Source of the DNA: Prevotella sp.
GTDB lineage: Bacteria > Bacteroidota > Bacteroidia > Bacteroidales > Bacteroidaceae
Length of the DNA: 64,000 nucleotides
Direction of reading: 5' to 3'
Assembly (NCBI GenBank): GCA_016901395.1
Contig: JAEAMQ010000036.1
Coordinates: forward strand, 157,674 to 221,673
Shown here: positions 9,109 through 17,848 of the stretch, piece by piece
Layout: every line of letters starts with the position of its first letter
Position numbering within the stretch: the first letter of the stretch is position 1
Notes under the pieces: model-generated
The model's database searches: none
Told to the model about the DNA's origin: nothing
The model's input: only the letters and a program-made list of their open reading frames with translations
Translations under genes and position numbers: made by a program

Positions 9109-10461
9109 TTAAGCGTTCTCTTTTCTCAGAATGTCGAGACCTTCTCTGACAATCTTTTGGAGAGGAAGTTTGGAGGAGTCTACAAACTCGGCAAGAGCGA
9201 AGTCTTCAGGGCTCACCTCATAGATACCCAACTGTTCCTGTTTGTCGATATCGCCTGCGATAATCGATTTCACAAGATACTCAGCATAGATGTCCATAGG
9301 GAACACTTTGTCGTATTCTCCACTCATGATAATATGACGTTCACCACCTTTGATACGGGCATCAAGGTCGTATTCGTGCTTCTTGCCCATGATCCAAGAC
9401 AGATAACTGCGTGAAACGGAGAAGTCGTTGGTGCGGGGAAGGATCCATCCCAGCATCTCGTCCTTGTCGTCTCCCTCGGGGATAACGGTCACCTCAGAGG
9501 TGTGTGCACCCAGAAAACCATTCAGATTTGATACGATTCCGGTCAGCGGATTGCCGTTGATGATACGGATATGGTCGGTCTTGACCAGCTTTCCCGACAG
9601 GATATCTGCCAGCGGAGTGCCTACAAGCACCTCGGTATAGGCCGGATCCGTCACCTGACTTCCTGCCAGGGCGATGGTGCGACGAAGGTCGACGTTGCCC
9701 GTAAGGAACAGTCGGCCGATAAAAATAACAGCTGTAGGCTCCACCGTCCATACCGTTTCTCCCTTGCTGATAGGAGCGATATGGTTTACCTGAACACCTA
9801 CATTGCCAGCCGGACAAGGTCCGTCAAACACAACAACCTCTGCATCTTTCACACCAGTCAAGGCTGCAGCCGACTGCTTGGAGCCGATGCCCAAGGTCAC
9901 TGGAGCAATGCGAGAGAGAGCTGTGATACCGGTTTGGAATGCCTCTTCGTTACCTGAAAGTTCAAATTCGAAATCTGCCGACAACGGCATGTCTCTTAAA
10001 GCTGAAACAAAAATACCCTCCGGAGTGGTGTCGGGAGTGGTAGACACGGCGTAAGGAAGCTGATTGATATAACCGAAAAGTCCGGCATCGAGCAAAGACT
10101 GCTTCACGGCCTCTGCATCTAACGCACGGACTTCTTTCTTGCCAAAATCATAACTTTCCTGCTGGTCATCCGCCTGAACCTTCACGCAGAGCACTTTTCT
10201 GCGGTCGCCTCTAAGCACTTCGGTCACTGTTCCGCTGACGGGAGACGCAAACTTCACCTCCGGATGAGCCTTGTTTACAAACAATGCCTCGCCCGCAAGC
10301 ACATGGTCGCCCTCTTTGACAACAACCTTAGGAGTTACACCAACGAAATTTTCTGGCATTAAGCCGTACACATTCGAGACCTGTGTCGCTGTTTTCTTTT
10401 CTCTGGCTTTTCCCTTCAAATTAATCTCTAAGCCCTTTCGCAACTTAATTACATTTGCCAT
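9109..10461 (-). CDS. nqrA: Na+-translocating NADH:quinone reductase subunit A
   Basis: A 450-residue soluble subunit without membrane helices, the ubiquinone-side component of the pump. The open frame runs 29 codons upstream, but the conserved start is ATG 10461 (MANVIKLRKGLEINLKGKA). The early KLRKGLDI-like motif, LFVNKAHPEVKFASPVSG and a C-terminal VSPEDFALAEF are typical. It is the first gene of the operon; a TATATTTGC -7 element lies at 10553-10545, giving an approximately 75-nt leader. Confidence 0.96.
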   Translation of the reverse strand: MANVIKLRKGLEINLKGKAREKKTATQVSNVYGLMPENFVGVTPKVVVKEGDHVLAGEALFVNKAHPEVKFASPVSGTVTEVLRGDRRKVLCVKVQADDQQESYDFGKKEVRALDAEAVKQSLLDAGLFGYINQLPYAVSTTPDTTPEGIFVSALRDMPLSADFEFELSGNEEAFQTGITALSRIAPVTLGIGSKQSAAALTGVKDAEVVVFDGPCPAGNVGVQVNHIAPISKGETVWTVEPTAVIFIGRLFLTGNVDLRRTIALAGSQVTDPAYTEVLVGTPLADILSGKLVKTDHIRIINGNPLTGIVSNLNGFLGAHTSEVTVIPEGDDKDEMLGWILPRTNDFSVSRSYLSWIMGKKHEYDLDARIKGGERHIIMSGEYDKVFPMDIYAEYLVKSIIAGDIDKQEQLGIYEVSPEDFALAEFVDSSKLPLQKIVREGLDILRKENA

Positions 10462-10544
10462 AGAAAACACATAATTGTAAATTGATAAAATATATTTAGT
10501 AAAATAACTACGATAAATCACGCTTATTAGCTCTATTAGCCGGT

Positions 10545-10553
10545 GCAAATATA
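10545..10553 (-). promoter_or_regulatory. -7 element of the nqr operon promoter
   Basis: The minus strand reads TATATTTGC, matching TAnnTTTG. No good TTTG box is found 19 bases upstream, so only the -7 half is supported. It lies about 85 bases before nqrA and back to back with the tamB promoter. Confidence 0.55.
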
Positions 10554-10615
10554 CTCAAAAATAACCTAAATGAGATAAAAAAAACAGTATTATTTCTGTT
10601 TTGCATTTATTTTTT

Positions 10616-10623
10616 TAATTTTG
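10616..10623 (+). promoter_or_regulatory. -7 element of the tamB promoter
   Basis: TAATTTTG matches TAnnTTTG. Transcription would begin close to 10629, only a few bases before the TTG at 10632, so this element bears on the choice of start codon for the next gene. Confidence 0.55.
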
Positions 10624-10631
10624 CAGATGGA

Positions 10632-13600
10632 TTGAAAACGATAATTCACTATATGAATGTGTTGGTATGGACCATTGTCGGTCTATATCTGACCACTGCC
10701 CTCCTTATCAACATTCCTGTTGTACAGTCGTTTATAGGTTCCCAAGTGGCCCTGGCGCTTTCACAGAAATTGAACACTAAGGTAGGGTTGGGGCGTGTAG
10801 ATCTCGGCCTGCTCAATCGTATCATCATTGATGATGTGAGGTTGTCTGACCAAAAAAACAAGGAACTTCTGCGCGCATCGCGCCTTTCAGCCAAGTTTGA
10901 TTATCTTGAATTGCTGAAGGGAAACATCTCCATTTCCTCCGCTCAGCTCTTTGGAATGAAGGCTAATCTCTACAAGGAGACGGCCGATTCCAAACCCAAT
11001 TTCCAATTTATCCTCGACTCTTTGGCTTCGAAGGACACCACACAGCATAAGCCTCTCAACATCGAACTGAAGAGTTTGATCATCCGTCATGGTGAGTTGA
11101 GCTACCATCAGCTTGATATTCCTAAGCGTCCGCAGTTCGATTTTCACCACCTGCACATACGCAATCTGAGTTCACACCTCCTTCTGAATACCCTCCGCGA
11201 CGACTCCATCAACCTCTATGTGAAGCGATTGTCCATGCAGGAAGAGTCGGGTATTGATGTGAAATCACTGACTTTCAAATTGATTTCCAACAACAAGGGT
11301 GCTGAATTGAAAAACTTTGAGCTTCTGTTACCATCCTCCCAGTTGCGTTTGGGTGACATCAAAGCCTCTTATTCACTTAAGAACAAGAAAATCAATCCCG
11401 CTTCCATACGTTATGATGGGAGTATTCTTTCATCTATTATAAATCCAAGAGACATAGCATCTTTTGCCCCACTGCTCAAGAAATTCAACCGACCCATACT
11501 CCTACAATCATCATTTTCCGGAACGTCCAACAGCCTGCAGCTACATGCTTTCGAGGTCTCGGTGCCTCATTTGGGAAAAAATATGACATTGTCTTCACCC
11601 TCCGACATTCGTATTTCGGTCGAGGGCTATATCAATTCATGGGATAAAACGCCCATCTGGTCGGCCAATATCCGCAACCTTTTGGTAGACAATGCCGGCA
11701 TGGAGATGCTTGCCGGCGATATCCCCGAGGTGGTGGAGCGGATGAAATACTTCAGTTATCGGGGCCGGGCCAATGGTTATGGCAAAAACATCAGCACCCG
11801 CGGTGTGCTCAAATCGGGCACAGGCAACGCAGACGTAACCTTCGATCTCCATGACAAGAACTTCACCGGGCACGTGAAAACCGATGGATTCAACCTCAGT
11901 CAGTTGCTCAACAATGATAAATTTGGGCAGTTGGCAACCAACATCAACCTTGCCGGCAACCTCCGACAGAAGTATTATCAGGCCAAGGGCACTGTCTCCA
12001 GAATCGATTATAACGGCTACAGTTACCACAACGTAGTGGTCGACGGCAGCTTCGACCACGGCTTGATGAGTGGCAAGATGAACGTCAATGACCCCAATCT
12101 GATAGCTGATATCAATGGTGCCCTGAACACCAACAAGGCCCATTCGGCAGCCCACCTCACTGCAAACGTCAGTCATTTCAATCCCTCGGCGCTGAAACTT
12201 CTCGAAAAGCAGTTGGGCAATGCCACCTATAGTGCCAACATTGTTGCATCGTTCACGGGCAACAGTCTCAACAGCGCGATGGGAAATCTCTCTGTTACAC
12301 AACTGAGAAAGAAGACCTCCGAGGGCGAATATGCCCTCGACTCGCTGCTTCTCAAGGCCGGAAACAACCAGCAGGGACACTATCTCACGCTGCACAGCGA
12401 CTTCGCCCAAGCACAGGTGACCGGAAAGTTTGACTATAAAACGCTGGTGCAATCATTGAAAAACGCCATCGTCAGAAAACTTCCAAGCATCCAACAGCTC
12501 ACGCCCATCAAGTATCGACGCACACCAGCCAACGACTTCTCGGTGCAAGCCACCGTCAACCGCACCGACTGGCTGCGGGAATTTTTCGGCATTTCCGTCG
12601 AATTACCTGAGCCAATGCGACTTTCCGGCAGCATGAGTCATGGGTCTGAAGATATCGAAGCCAACATCTTCGCACCAAAGATTATCTACAATGGCAATCA
12701 CTACAAAGATGTCTCAATAGTCGTCAGTTCTCCCAATAACGACCTGAATGCAGACATCAGTGTCGTGAAGATTGGCAAAAACGGTATCGGTGCGGAGTAT
12801 CGTCTGGAAGCTTCGGCCACCGACGACCGTCTGATTTCCGTCTTCTCTTTAGACAATCACGCCCGACAAAAACGGCTCATGGGCAGGTTGAACTCCACCA
12901 TACAGTTCAGCCGCAACAACAATGGTGTGAGCGAAGCGCGCATGACCGTTTCCCCATCGCAGATAAGCGTCGGCGACAGCACATTTACCATTCATCCTTC
13001 AAGCGTTACTTACAGTAAGAATCACTTGGAATTCAACGACTTCCTTATCACAAGTGGCAGTCAGCACATCAGCATCAATGGCGTGACAACAAAAGATTCC
13101 TCCGACTCTCTATTGGTAGACCTCAACCACGTGAATGTGAACTATATCCTCAACTTGGTCAACTTCCATGCCGTGGAGTTCAGCGGACATGCCTCCGGGC
13201 GTGCCTACGTGTCCCATCTCTTTGGGCAACCCGAGGCTCGCGGCAGACTCCAAGTGGATGATTTCCGGTTTCAGAACGGACGCATGGGCACGCTCTATGC
13301 CAAGGTAGACTGGAACAGGGCGCAGGAAGAAATAGATATTGACGCACAGGCGATAGACACCATGCTCGTTGGCGACATACTGCCGAAACTTCGTACAACA
13401 ACCATCAGTGGCTATGTCTCGCCCAAACGCAACTACATCGACCTTGGCATCACAGCCAAAAACTCACGCGGAGAGTTTGTCGAGAGCTTCTGTTCAAGCT
13501 TCATGGACCATACAGATCTGACTGCTAATGGCAAGGTACGGGTTTGGGGAGACTTGAAAGACATCAACCTCACGGGCGAACTTGTAGTGAATGGAAAGAT

Positions 13601-15104
13601 GGGAATCACCCCGCTCAACACCCAGTACACCCTGCACAACGATACTATCCGTTGCCTGATCAATGAGATTAAGTTTGTCAACGACACCGTCTACGATCGC
13701 AACGGCAATTCCGGCATCGTCACCGGAAGCCTCTATCACGACCATCTCTCACAGCTCACCTATGACATCAAGACCAAGGCCCGCAACTTCCTGGCCTACG
13801 ATTGGGGACCCACCTATGGCAGCACGTTCTACGGAACGGTCTATGGCACAGGCGACGTGAATATCAAGGGTAAGTCGGGCGAAGTGAATATTGACGTGAA
13901 TGTCACACCGCAACAGGGCTCGCAGGTGGTTTATGACGTAGCGTCACCCACCACCATTGGGTCGCGCGAGTTTATCCATTGGAACACACGCGACACGCTT
14001 TCCACCGCAATGCAGGAGATGCGCTTACCCAGAACAGACCACGACAGCATACCAGATAATCAGGATGAGCCAGACATTCCGACGGATATCCACATCAACT
14101 TCCTCATCAACACCAACCCGGATGCCACGCTTAAACTCATTATGGATAAGGCCACGGGCGATTACATTAATCTAAACGGTTCGGGAGTCATCCGTGCCTC
14201 CTATTATAATAAAGGTGGACTCGACATCTTCGGCAACTATCTCATCGACCATGGCATCTACAAACTCACCATACAAAATGTCATCAAGCGCGACTTCAGC
14301 TTCGCTCAGGGCGGCACCATCGTGTTTGGCGGCGACCCCTATGCGGCCAATCTCAACCTCACGGCCCAGTACACGGTCAACTCCGTGAGCCTCTCCGACC
14401 TGCAGATTGGAAAGAGTTTTTCGAGCAACAACATCCGTGTGAACTGCATCATGAATATCACAGGCACACCGGCTGCACCGAAAATCGATTTCAGTATGGA
14501 TATGCCCACCATCGGAACCGATGCCAAACAGATGATCTACAGTCTTATCAACAGTGAGGAAGAGATGAACCAGCAGGTGCTCTATCTCCTGGCTGTGGGC
14601 AGATTCTATTCTCAGGGGAGCAACAATGCCTCGTCGAGCAGCACCACTGAAAACCAGACCAGCCTCGCCATGCAGAGTATTCTCAGCGGTCAGCTGAGTC
14701 AACAGCTCAACACGGTGCTCAATTCGGTAGTGAAAAACGTGAACTGGAATGTCGGCGCTAACATATCGCCGGGCAACGAGGGCTGGAACAATGCTGAATA
14801 TGAGGGACTTCTCAGCGGACGCATGCTGAACAACCGGCTGCTGTTCAACGGTCAGTTTGGCTATCGCGACAACAGCAATGCCACGACTTCGTTTATAGGA
14901 GACTTCGACCTGCGCTATCTCATCACGCCCAATGGCAACCTCAGCGTGCATGTCTACAACCAGACCAACGACCGCTATTTCACCCGCAACTCGCTCAACA
15001 CGCAGGGCATCGGCTTCATCCTCAAGAAGGATTTCGACAGCTGGAAGTCGCTGTTCGGCTTGAAAAAGAAGAAGGTGAAGCCCGTGACAGAGCCAAAGAA
15101 GTAG
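10632..15104 (+). CDS. tamB: Translocation/assembly module TamB-like protein
   Basis: A very long protein (1490 residues) with an N-terminal membrane anchor (VWTIVGLYLTTALLINIPVV) and then long stretches of alternating beta-strand sequence, as in AsmA/TamB bridge proteins. The C-terminal ~450 residues, with NPDATLKLIMDKATGDYINLNGSG-like and LNLTAQYTV segments, match the TamB (DUF490) domain. Family knowledge: TamB spans the periplasm and works with an Omp85 partner in outer-membrane assembly or lipid transport. A TamL-like partner is at 44272-46500, not adjacent. Start: TTG 10632 gives MKTIIHY as in relatives, but ATG 10653 (MNVLVWT) fits better with the promoter -7 element at 10616. A terminator follows at 15153. 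Confidence 0.9.
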   Translation: MKTIIHYMNVLVWTIVGLYLTTALLINIPVVQSFIGSQVALALSQKLNTKVGLGRVDLGLLNRIIIDDVRLSDQKNKELLRASRLSAKFDYLELLKGNISISSAQLFGMKANLYKETADSKPNFQFILDSLASKDTTQHKPLNIELKSLIIRHGELSYHQLDIPKRPQFDFHHLHIRNLSSHLLLNTLRDDSINLYVKRLSMQEESGIDVKSLTFKLISNNKGAELKNFELLLPSSQLRLGDIKASYSLKNKKINPASIRYDGSILSSIINPRDIASFAPLLKKFNRPILLQSSFSGTSNSLQLHAFEVSVPHLGKNMTLSSPSDIRISVEGYINSWDKTPIWSANIRNLLVDNAGMEMLAGDIPEVVERMKYFSYRGRANGYGKNISTRGVLKSGTGNADVTFDLHDKNFTGHVKTDGFNLSQLLNNDKFGQLATNINLAGNLRQKYYQAKGTVSRIDYNGYSYHNVVVDGSFDHGLMSGKMNVNDPNLIADINGALNTNKAHSAAHLTANVSHFNPSALKLLEKQLGNATYSANIVASFTGNSLNSAMGNLSVTQLRKKTSEGEYALDSLLLKAGNNQQGHYLTLHSDFAQAQVTGKFDYKTLVQSLKNAIVRKLPSIQQLTPIKYRRTPANDFSVQATVNRTDWLREFFGISVELPEPMRLSGSMSHGSEDIEANIFAPKIIYNGNHYKDVSIVVSSPNNDLNADISVVKIGKNGIGAEYRLEASATDDRLISVFSLDNHARQKRLMGRLNSTIQFSRNNNGVSEARMTVSPSQISVGDSTFTIHPSSVTYSKNHLEFNDFLITSGSQHISINGVTTKDSSDSLLVDLNHVNVNYILNLVNFHAVEFSGHASGRAYVSHLFGQPEARGRLQVDDFRFQNGRMGTLYAKVDWNRAQEEIDIDAQAIDTMLVGDILPKLRTTTISGYVSPKRNYIDLGITAKNSRGEFVESFCSSFMDHTDLTANGKVRVWGDLKDINLTGELVVNGKMGITPLNTQYTLHNDTIRCLINEIKFVNDTVYDRNGNSGIVTGSLYHDHLSQLTYDIKTKARNFLAYDWGPTYGSTFYGTVYGTGDVNIKGKSGEVNIDVNVTPQQGSQVVYDVASPTTIGSREFIHWNTRDTLSTAMQEMRLPRTDHDSIPDNQDEPDIPTDIHINFLINTNPDATLKLIMDKATGDYINLNGSGVIRASYYNKGGLDIFGNYLIDHGIYKLTIQNVIKRDFSFAQGGTIVFGGDPYAANLNLTAQYTVNSVSLSDLQIGKSFSSNNIRVNCIMNITGTPAAPKIDFSMDMPTIGTDAKQMIYSLINSEEEMNQQVLYLLAVGRFYSQGSNNASSSSTTENQTSLAMQSILSGQLSQQLNTVLNSVVKNVNWNVGANISPGNEGWNNAEYEGLLSGRMLNNRLLFNGQFGYRDNSNATTSFIGDFDLRYLITPNGNLSVHVYNQTNDRYFTRNSLNTQGIGFILKKDFDSWKSLFGLKKKKVKPVTEPKK

Positions 15105-15152
15105 GTAGCTTGTTTAGGAAAGGTGCTCGGAGATGGCTCGTTTTTTAAAATT

Positions 15153-15200
15153 ATCAGAGGTGATAGGCTGTTCGACATGTCACCTCTGATTTTTGTTTTT
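15153..15200 (+). terminator. Rho-independent terminator of tamB
   Basis: An 11-bp perfect stem, ATCAGAGGTGA (15153-15163) with TCACCTCTGAT (15180-15190), is followed by TTTTGTTTTT. It lies about 50 bases after the tamB stop codon. Confidence 0.9.
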
Positions 15201-15244
15201 CTGTGGTATGGGTGGATTGTTCCCTTTTTTTATAGCATGCACTT

Positions 15245-15415
15245 GGGTGTTATTGCATTCCTTTTTATGGTCCTTGGTACGATCGTCAATTTTCCATCCA
15301 TTATCAGAACAGGTGTTATTGCATTCCTTTTTATAGTCCTTGGTACGTTCGTCAATTTTCTATCCATTATCAGAACAGGTGTTATTGCATTCCTTTTTAT
15401 AGTCCTTGGTACGTG
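15245..15415. repeat. 66-bp tandem repeat, about 2.6 copies
   Basis: The segment starting GTGTTATTGCATTCC occurs at 15247, 15313 and 15379, exactly 66 bases apart. Each unit is about 35 conserved bases (GGTGTTATTGC ... CCTTGGTAC) followed by about 31 bases that are almost the same in the first two copies (GTCAATTTTC ... CATTATCAGAACA). Because 66 is a multiple of three, reading frames stay open on both strands through the array, but no start signal or known protein is seen. The layout looks CRISPR-like, but the intervening segments are not unique and no cas gene is nearby. Confidence 0.75.
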
Positions 15416-15504
15416 GGGTGCTCTCGGTAGAGCGGGATATGAAATACCTCCAAGATTATTATTCAGATTGATAAGACAGCGCGTTGCTCTCCATGTCCAG
15501 TCTT

Positions 15505-15720
15505 TTATGGGAACCCGGGACGGGTTCTGCTGTTGATAGGGCATGGTTGGGAGCGTAGCGGACAACCATGTCCTTCGTTACGTGTTCATCCTTTCAACCC
15601 TGAAGGGGTTGTGCTGTTTTTCGAGAATGGTATTAAGTTTTTGGAACACTTTCAGCGTTCCTTTTCCTTACTCATCTTTACCCAGGGTAGATATCGCTAC
15701 GCTCGCCTACCCTGGGCTAT
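15505..15720. repeat. Hairpin-rich intergenic repeat segment
   Basis: Several small inverted repeats follow each other: CATGGTTG (15542-15549) with CAACCATG (15563-15570), CAACCC (15595-15600) with GGGTTG (15606-15611), and TACCCAGGGTAG (15679-15690) with CTACCCTGGGCTA (15707-15719). Sequences of this kind (CAACCCTGAAGGGGTTG, TACCCTGGGCTA) recur in the spacers of many Bacteroidetes as far as I recall. The short frames across it (residues NPEGVV and LPWAI) are typical spurious products. Confidence 0.5.
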
Positions 15721-15876
15721 AACAATCGCAACCCCACTTCGAGAGATGATGTTAACTAATGGAACCGATGATCATACCATTGATTTGTTCCAAAATAGCT
15801 TCAAGAAGTCAATATCTATTTCCCAAATACCATTTGTAGGTTTCCCAACACGGTCTTGTTGGTGACTAACCAGATG

Positions 15877-16030
15877 ACGTCACTTATCGATGTTTTCATC
15901 GAAACCATCGTTTTCTTATCGTATTGCGTTCGAAGTACGCTTGTACTGCGTTCGAAGTACACGTGCATTGCGAACGCAGTACAAGCGTACTCCGTACGCA
16001 ATACGGTGACGTTGAAGCCTAATGACGTTG
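15877..16030. repeat. 22-bp periodic dyad array, copy D, with a long inverted repeat
   Basis: Units start every 22 bases at 15877, 15899, 15921, 15943, 15965, 15987 and 16009. The central four share GTAYTGCG ... AGTAC and are themselves near-palindromic. Together they form a large inverted repeat: 15920-15954 pairs with 15971-16005 (35-base arms, 31 pairs by eye, 16-base loop), including a perfect 21-bp stretch 15934-15954 / 15971-15991. No T-run follows, so it is not a standard terminator. It has the same period as, but a different sequence from, the arrays at 4286, 27293 and 50137. Confidence 0.7.
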
Positions 16031-16104
16031 ATTAAGATATTTGATAATTATGTTTGTGTGTCAATTAGAAGATTGCTAATAGTTTGTATTTGAGTCTGTT
16101 CTAA

Positions 16105-16137
16105 TAAAAATGCCTCCCACAATGAATGTGAGAGGCA
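16105..16137 (-). terminator. Terminator of the DUF5053 / HAD genes
   Basis: On the minus strand TGCCTCTCACAT and ATTGTGGGAGGCA pair around a short loop and are followed by TTTTTATT. It lies about 65 bases after the DUF5053-like stop codon. Confidence 0.8.
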
Positions 16138-16200
16138 ATGGTTGCGCCACAAACCCAATGGCGACTTCTGTTCAATACGGTTAATACAGACCGAGGCTTT

Positions 16201-16446
16201 TTAAATTTTTTCGGCTGCCCTACGGATTCGGTCGGCGAGATCTATCAAAGCCCCTTTAAGCTGATATTTCTCCTCCTCGGTAAACTCTGTCGGCTTTTTG
16301 TTGCCGTCTATTCCGTCAAGTTTGTGGTATAGCCAAGAGCCTGACTTGTCAAAGTATCGTTTGGCCAAGTCTGACCAGGAAATGGAAATGAGCAGGTCAT
16401 AGAGTTTGGCCTTCATCGTGTTGGTTTGAGTCTCCTTTAAAGTCAT
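16201..16446 (-). CDS. Small DUF5053-like protein
   Basis: An 81-residue protein (MTLKETQTNTMKAKLYDLL start). The open frame runs further upstream into the HAD gene, but ATG 16446 is the first sensible start outside it; a second ATG at 16416 is possible. The pattern LAKRYFDKSGSWLYHKLDG, then FTEEEKYQLKGALIDLADRI, resembles DUF5053, small helical proteins of Bacteroidetes that look like a helix-turn-helix pair (SWLYHKLDG in the recognition-helix position). DNA binding is an inference. It lies 47 bases downstream of the HAD gene and ahead of a terminator. Confidence 0.65.
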   Translation of the reverse strand: MTLKETQTNTMKAKLYDLLISISWSDLAKRYFDKSGSWLYHKLDGIDGNKKPTEFTEEEKYQLKGALIDLADRIRRAAEKI

Positions 16447-16493
16447 CGTCGCCGCTATTTTATCATAGTATTGTTTTCTTCCGCAGGTCCGTC

Positions 16494-17123
16494 CTACACT
16501 GGGATTTGCTCGATGGAAAGCTGGGTGAAATCGGCGACAACGAGGTCGGACATCGGGGCCACGACATCGCGGGGATTGGTGGTAGTGAGGCCAATGCAAT
16601 AGAGGCCGGCGGCACGAACAGCCTTCAGACCGTTGATGCTGTCCTCAAATCCCGCGCACTGTGACGGGGCTGCGCCGAAGCATGCAGCACCCTTGAGATA
16701 GCAGTCGGGGTCGGGTTTGCTCTTGCTGAAATCCTCGCTCGTGAGGATGCGGTCGAAATAAGACTTGAATTGGGGCAGCCTCTGGTACACATTCTCCATC
16801 TTCGGAAGGTTGCTGCTCGTCACCACCGCCGTCTTGACACCCCTCTCGCGCAAGGCTTTGACAAATGTTTCAAAGCCCGGAATATAGTCGTATTGCATGT
16901 TGCGCTCAAAGCTATCCAGCTCCTGCGTGATGCGCTTCTGTATGTCGGGCCAGTCGGCGAAGTGGCGGTCGTAAATCTGCGTGAGCGTCATGCCCTTGAT
17001 TTTCTGCTCCAGTCCCACCGTGTCGGGGAAATAATGGCTGAGTTGCGCGCCCCAGAACTTCGTGTATTGCGACTCGGTATCGAGGATGACACCATCTAAA
17101 TCAAATAAAGCGGCTTTAATCAT
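16494..17123 (-). CDS. HAD-family phosphatase (beta-phosphoglucomutase-like)
   Basis: A 209-residue HAD hydrolase with all core motifs: DLDGVILDTE (nucleophile and acid Asp near residues 8 and 10), TSSN (motif II, ~105), K in SKSKPDPDCY (motif III, ~137) and GFEDSINGLKA (motif IV, ~160). The cap region and the DTE after motif I put it in the subgroup of beta-phosphoglucomutases and sugar-phosphate phosphatases. The substrate is unknown. It is divergent from rsmG; a TAACTTTGC -7 element at 17150-17142 lies just upstream. Confidence 0.88.
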   Translation of the reverse strand: MIKAALFDLDGVILDTESQYTKFWGAQLSHYFPDTVGLEQKIKGMTLTQIYDRHFADWPDIQKRITQELDSFERNMQYDYIPGFETFVKALRERGVKTAVVTSSNLPKMENVYQRLPQFKSYFDRILTSEDFSKSKPDPDCYLKGAACFGAAPSQCAGFEDSINGLKAVRAAGLYCIGLTTTNPRDVVAPMSDLVVADFTQLSIEQIPV

Positions 17124-17140
17124 TATTATCTCTGTTTGGC

Positions 17141-17173
17141 CGCAAAGTTACGACAAAAAATCGTAACTTTGCG
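17141..17173. promoter_or_regulatory. Symmetric divergent promoter between HAD gene and rsmG
   Basis: Perfect 13-bp arms, CGCAAAGTTACGA (17141-17153) and its complement (17161-17173), around CAAAAAA. Each arm carries an outward-facing TAACTTTGC -7 element, one for the HAD gene and one for rsmG. On each strand the nearest TTTG is 25 rather than 19 bases upstream. The dyad could also be a binding site. Confidence 0.6.
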
Positions 17174-17190
17174 AGCAAAATATAGATAAA

Positions 17191-17808
17191 TTGGACCTGT
17201 TCAACGTTTTCCCAACGCTCACTGCCACCCAGAAAGCGCAGTTTGAAGCCCTCGATGCACTCTATCGCGACTGGAATGCCAAGATCAATGTCATCTCCCG
17301 CAAGGACATCGACAATCTGTATCTCCATCATGTGCTCCACTCCCTGGCCATCGCCAAGTTTACGGGCTTCAAACCCGGCACCCGAATCCTCGACATCGGA
17401 ACGGGTGGCGGCTTCCCCGGCATACCCTTGGCGATTATGTTTCCCGACTGTCAGTTTCGTCTTATTGACAGCATCGGCAAGAAAATCAAGGTAGCCACCG
17501 AGGTGGCCAAGAGCATCGGACTGACCAACGTTGAGGCTTTCCACCGCCGTGGTGAGGAAGAGAAAGACCGCTTTGACTTTATCGTTTCGCGCGCCGTGAT
17601 GCCCTTACCCGACTTAGTGAAGATTGTAAGGAAGAACGTGTCGAAGTCGCAGCACAACGCCTTGCCCAACGGACTCATCGTGCTCAAGGGCGGCAACCTC
17701 GACGAAGAACTCAAGCCTTTTGGCAAGATAGTGGAGCAAGTGCCCATCACCGGCTTCTTCGACGACGAGTGGTTTGAGGACAAAAAGGTGATCTATCTGC
17801 CGTTATAG
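17191..17808 (+). CDS. rsmG: 16S rRNA (guanine-527-N7)-methyltransferase
   Basis: A 205-residue GidB/RsmG protein: N-terminal LYRDWNAKINVISRKD, SAM motif ILDIGTGGGFPGIPLAI (~67-83), RLIDSIGKKIKV, and VSRAVMPLPDL typical of the family. It methylates G527 of 16S rRNA in the 30S subunit. The start appears to be TTG at 17191, because no in-frame ATG or GTG lies between the TAACTTTG promoter element (17164-17172) and the conserved N-terminus; the leader is therefore very short. Confidence 0.93.
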   Translation: MDLFNVFPTLTATQKAQFEALDALYRDWNAKINVISRKDIDNLYLHHVLHSLAIAKFTGFKPGTRILDIGTGGGFPGIPLAIMFPDCQFRLIDSIGKKIKVATEVAKSIGLTNVEAFHRRGEEEKDRFDFIVSRAVMPLPDLVKIVRKNVSKSQHNALPNGLIVLKGGNLDEELKPFGKIVEQVPITGFFDDEWFEDKKVIYLPL

Positions 17809-17848
17809 TCCCGTTTATCTCATCTTATTTTAATAAAAAGACACGAAT

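Noticed and set aside
10627..10635. ATG at 10627 as tamB start
   Set aside because: It is in another frame and meets a stop after one codon; TTG 10632 or ATG 10653 are the real options.
15245..15415. CRISPR array
   Set aside because: The dimensions fit, but the two spacer-like segments are nearly identical, there are fewer than three full repeats and there is no cas gene in the window.
15533..15865. 110-residue plus-strand frame with NPEGVV and LPWAI
   Set aside because: It is made of intergenic hairpin repeats; such frames are typical false predictions.
16201..16599. 132-residue version of the DUF5053-like gene
   Set aside because: The first 51 codons overlap the HAD gene and have no similarity to the family; the shorter start is preferred.
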